From: Nectonema munidae
Lineage: Eukaryota > Nematomorpha > Nectonematoida > Nectonematidae
Length of the DNA: 64,000 nucleotides
Assembly (NCBI GenBank): GCA_030549495.1
Contig: JAUIRK010000014.1
Span: forward strand, 310,001 to 374,000
Direction: 5' to 3'
The position numbers and the translations under genes were made by a program. Below the pieces are notes generated by a model. It did no database searches, had not been told where the DNA came from, and saw only the letters and a program-made list of their open reading frames with translations. Within the stretch, counting starts at the first letter, position 1. Each line of letters begins with the position of its first letter. Positions 62,761 to 64,000 of the stretch are shown piece by piece.

Positions 62761-63864
62761 AGAATTGCTAAATAGTAACAAAATAAAAATTTTATAAAGT
62801 CTGTGGGAACATCTTTGTAATAAATCGCTACTAAAACCACAACAAAGTAGTATTATTCATTCAAAATATATCATTTCGTTTTGGATGGCTGGATTTGAAA
62901 AAGAAACAATCTTCAATACACAAACAAGATTGCAGAATTTTTAGAAGGATAATGATTTATATTAGAGATGTTTTCTTGAAAAATGAAATGTTAAGATGCG
63001 TATCAAATTCTAGGTAAAAGTCATATTCTATAATCATGAAACTATAAAAAAACAGGGAAGAATATATTTTCTATGTCAGGGTTTAAATTGAGAGGGGGAG
63101 ATGTTCATGATTTTAACTGTCAAAAATTTTAGATCAATGTATTTATTTTTAATATGAGTTATTTAAAAAAAAATTCCAAAATGTCTTGAAAAATGAAATT
63201 AGATGTAACACATAAAAATGCGTTAGTAGCCAGAAATTTTTTTAATGTTTATAATTTTACAACTAAAGTAAGATCAATTTATGTTTTTATGTACTGGAGT
63301 AACAATGAAACACAGAGACAATCTTGAAAATCTATATTTAACTGGCAACAAGGGCGGGGCATTTAAAGATATGGAATAATGTGTCGAAGTTTGTGAACCT
63401 TTGCCATGAGTAATGGGAAGTCGCGCAATTTGTCTCTGTTATTTTTTTTTTAGCAAAAACCTATTTTCTGGTATTACAAGGACACATTTTTGCAAACCAA
63501 TAAATTTTGCGGGAATGTTGTTAATTGGGAAATTTTGATTTATATTTTTTCTATTTCAGTTCTCAACTAGACAACACTTCTATGAATTTTTTTAATTTTG
63601 AAGTAGATTTTCAATACAAATGCAGTTTTTATTGAAGGAAATAGCGATTCCTTTGCACAGCTAGCCAGCTGGCTTATATCTTTGGAGACAAGCGTTTGCC
63701 TTTGAAGAAAACTCGATTCTACTTGCAATTTTTTCTTACGTGCATTTTACCATCTTTTTAAGGCCACCATTATATATATTAAACGGGTTTCTTTATTAAA
63801 TATAGATCATACGTTATTTTTTAGGTTTAAAATTTTAAGTAGAATAATTTGATATTTTTGATTT
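62761..63864. other. AT-rich, nothing recognised
   Basis: No gene or clear repeat was found. Confidence 0.45.
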
Positions 63865-64000
63865 TTTAATTTGTTGACTTAAAAACTGATAGTGACTTTT
63901 TGGACTTCATGACTTGAAAATTTTCAAAAACAAGAAATATAGTTCAAACTAGTTTAAAATTGGTTTATGGTGACCTTTTGACTTTTGTTCGCACTGGAAG
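63865..64000. repeat. Third copy of the dispersed ~140-bp repeat (cut by window end)
   Basis: TATAGTTCAAACTAGTTTAA followed by TGGTTTATGGTGACC and TTTTGTTCGCACTGG matches 36685-36810 (TATAGTTCAAACTAGTTTAA, then TTTTGTTTGCCCTGG). This shows the repeat is dispersed and not a local duplication only. Confidence 0.6.

Overview
The window is nuclear DNA from an animal, most likely an arthropod. It is strongly AT-rich, with short exons split by GT-AG introns and a dense load of DNA transposons, LINEs, SINEs and MITEs. The transposon families, including two transposase-like families common in arthropod genomes, suggest a crustacean (for example a parasitic copepod) or an arachnid. That placement is an inference and is weak.

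Host genes were found by joining short exons with matching phases. (1) The 3' end of Ku70/XRCC6 (+): two exons, 3520-3594 and 5396-5506, encode the C-terminal SAP domain. (2) A complete intronless mitochondrial ribosomal protein L23 gene (-), 10871-11392. (3) An unidentified gene (+) whose last two exons are 34431-34542 and 34795-34991. (4) NDUFA8 (+): exons 40774-40949 and 44607-44841, with a complete hAT element in the intron. (5) The 3' half of the palmitoyltransferase ZDHHC6 (-): exons between 57052 and 51409, including a 35-nt exon. Its large intron holds a DNA transposon with an intact 608-codon transposase. Other exon-like blocks (7593-7777, 9644-9831, 51909-52137, 52518-52640) are unidentified.

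The rest is mobile DNA. From left to right it holds: a broken transposase of the same superfamily as the intact one (305-2260); hAT ends and a hAT MITE (6905-7120); a piggyBac fragment (8571-8845); MITEs (11963-12255, 13388-13523); and a 4.4-kb piggyBac element bounded by TTAA (13985-18341) with two unlike minisatellite arrays. Next come a region of direct and inverted repeats (19430-21730), two Tc1/IS630-like elements whose ends are tandem ~20-bp repeats (around 22590-23575 and 35190-37565), and a decayed LINE (24090-25890). A nearly intact two-ORF LINE (26273-31373) follows, with a tRNA-type SINE beside it that shares the LINE's 3' end, then nested TTAA MITEs (34138-34402). The right part holds a broken gene of unknown function (46325-48032), a pogo/Tigger fragment, a second piggyBac pseudogene (58100-58850), an RTE-like LINE (59200-60718) and a pogo MITE (61068-61211).

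The host genes show no functional link to one another. The clearest interactions are between mobile elements: the LINE and SINE sharing a 3' tail, a MITE inside a MITE, and transposons inside introns of essential genes. Stretches where nothing was found are marked.
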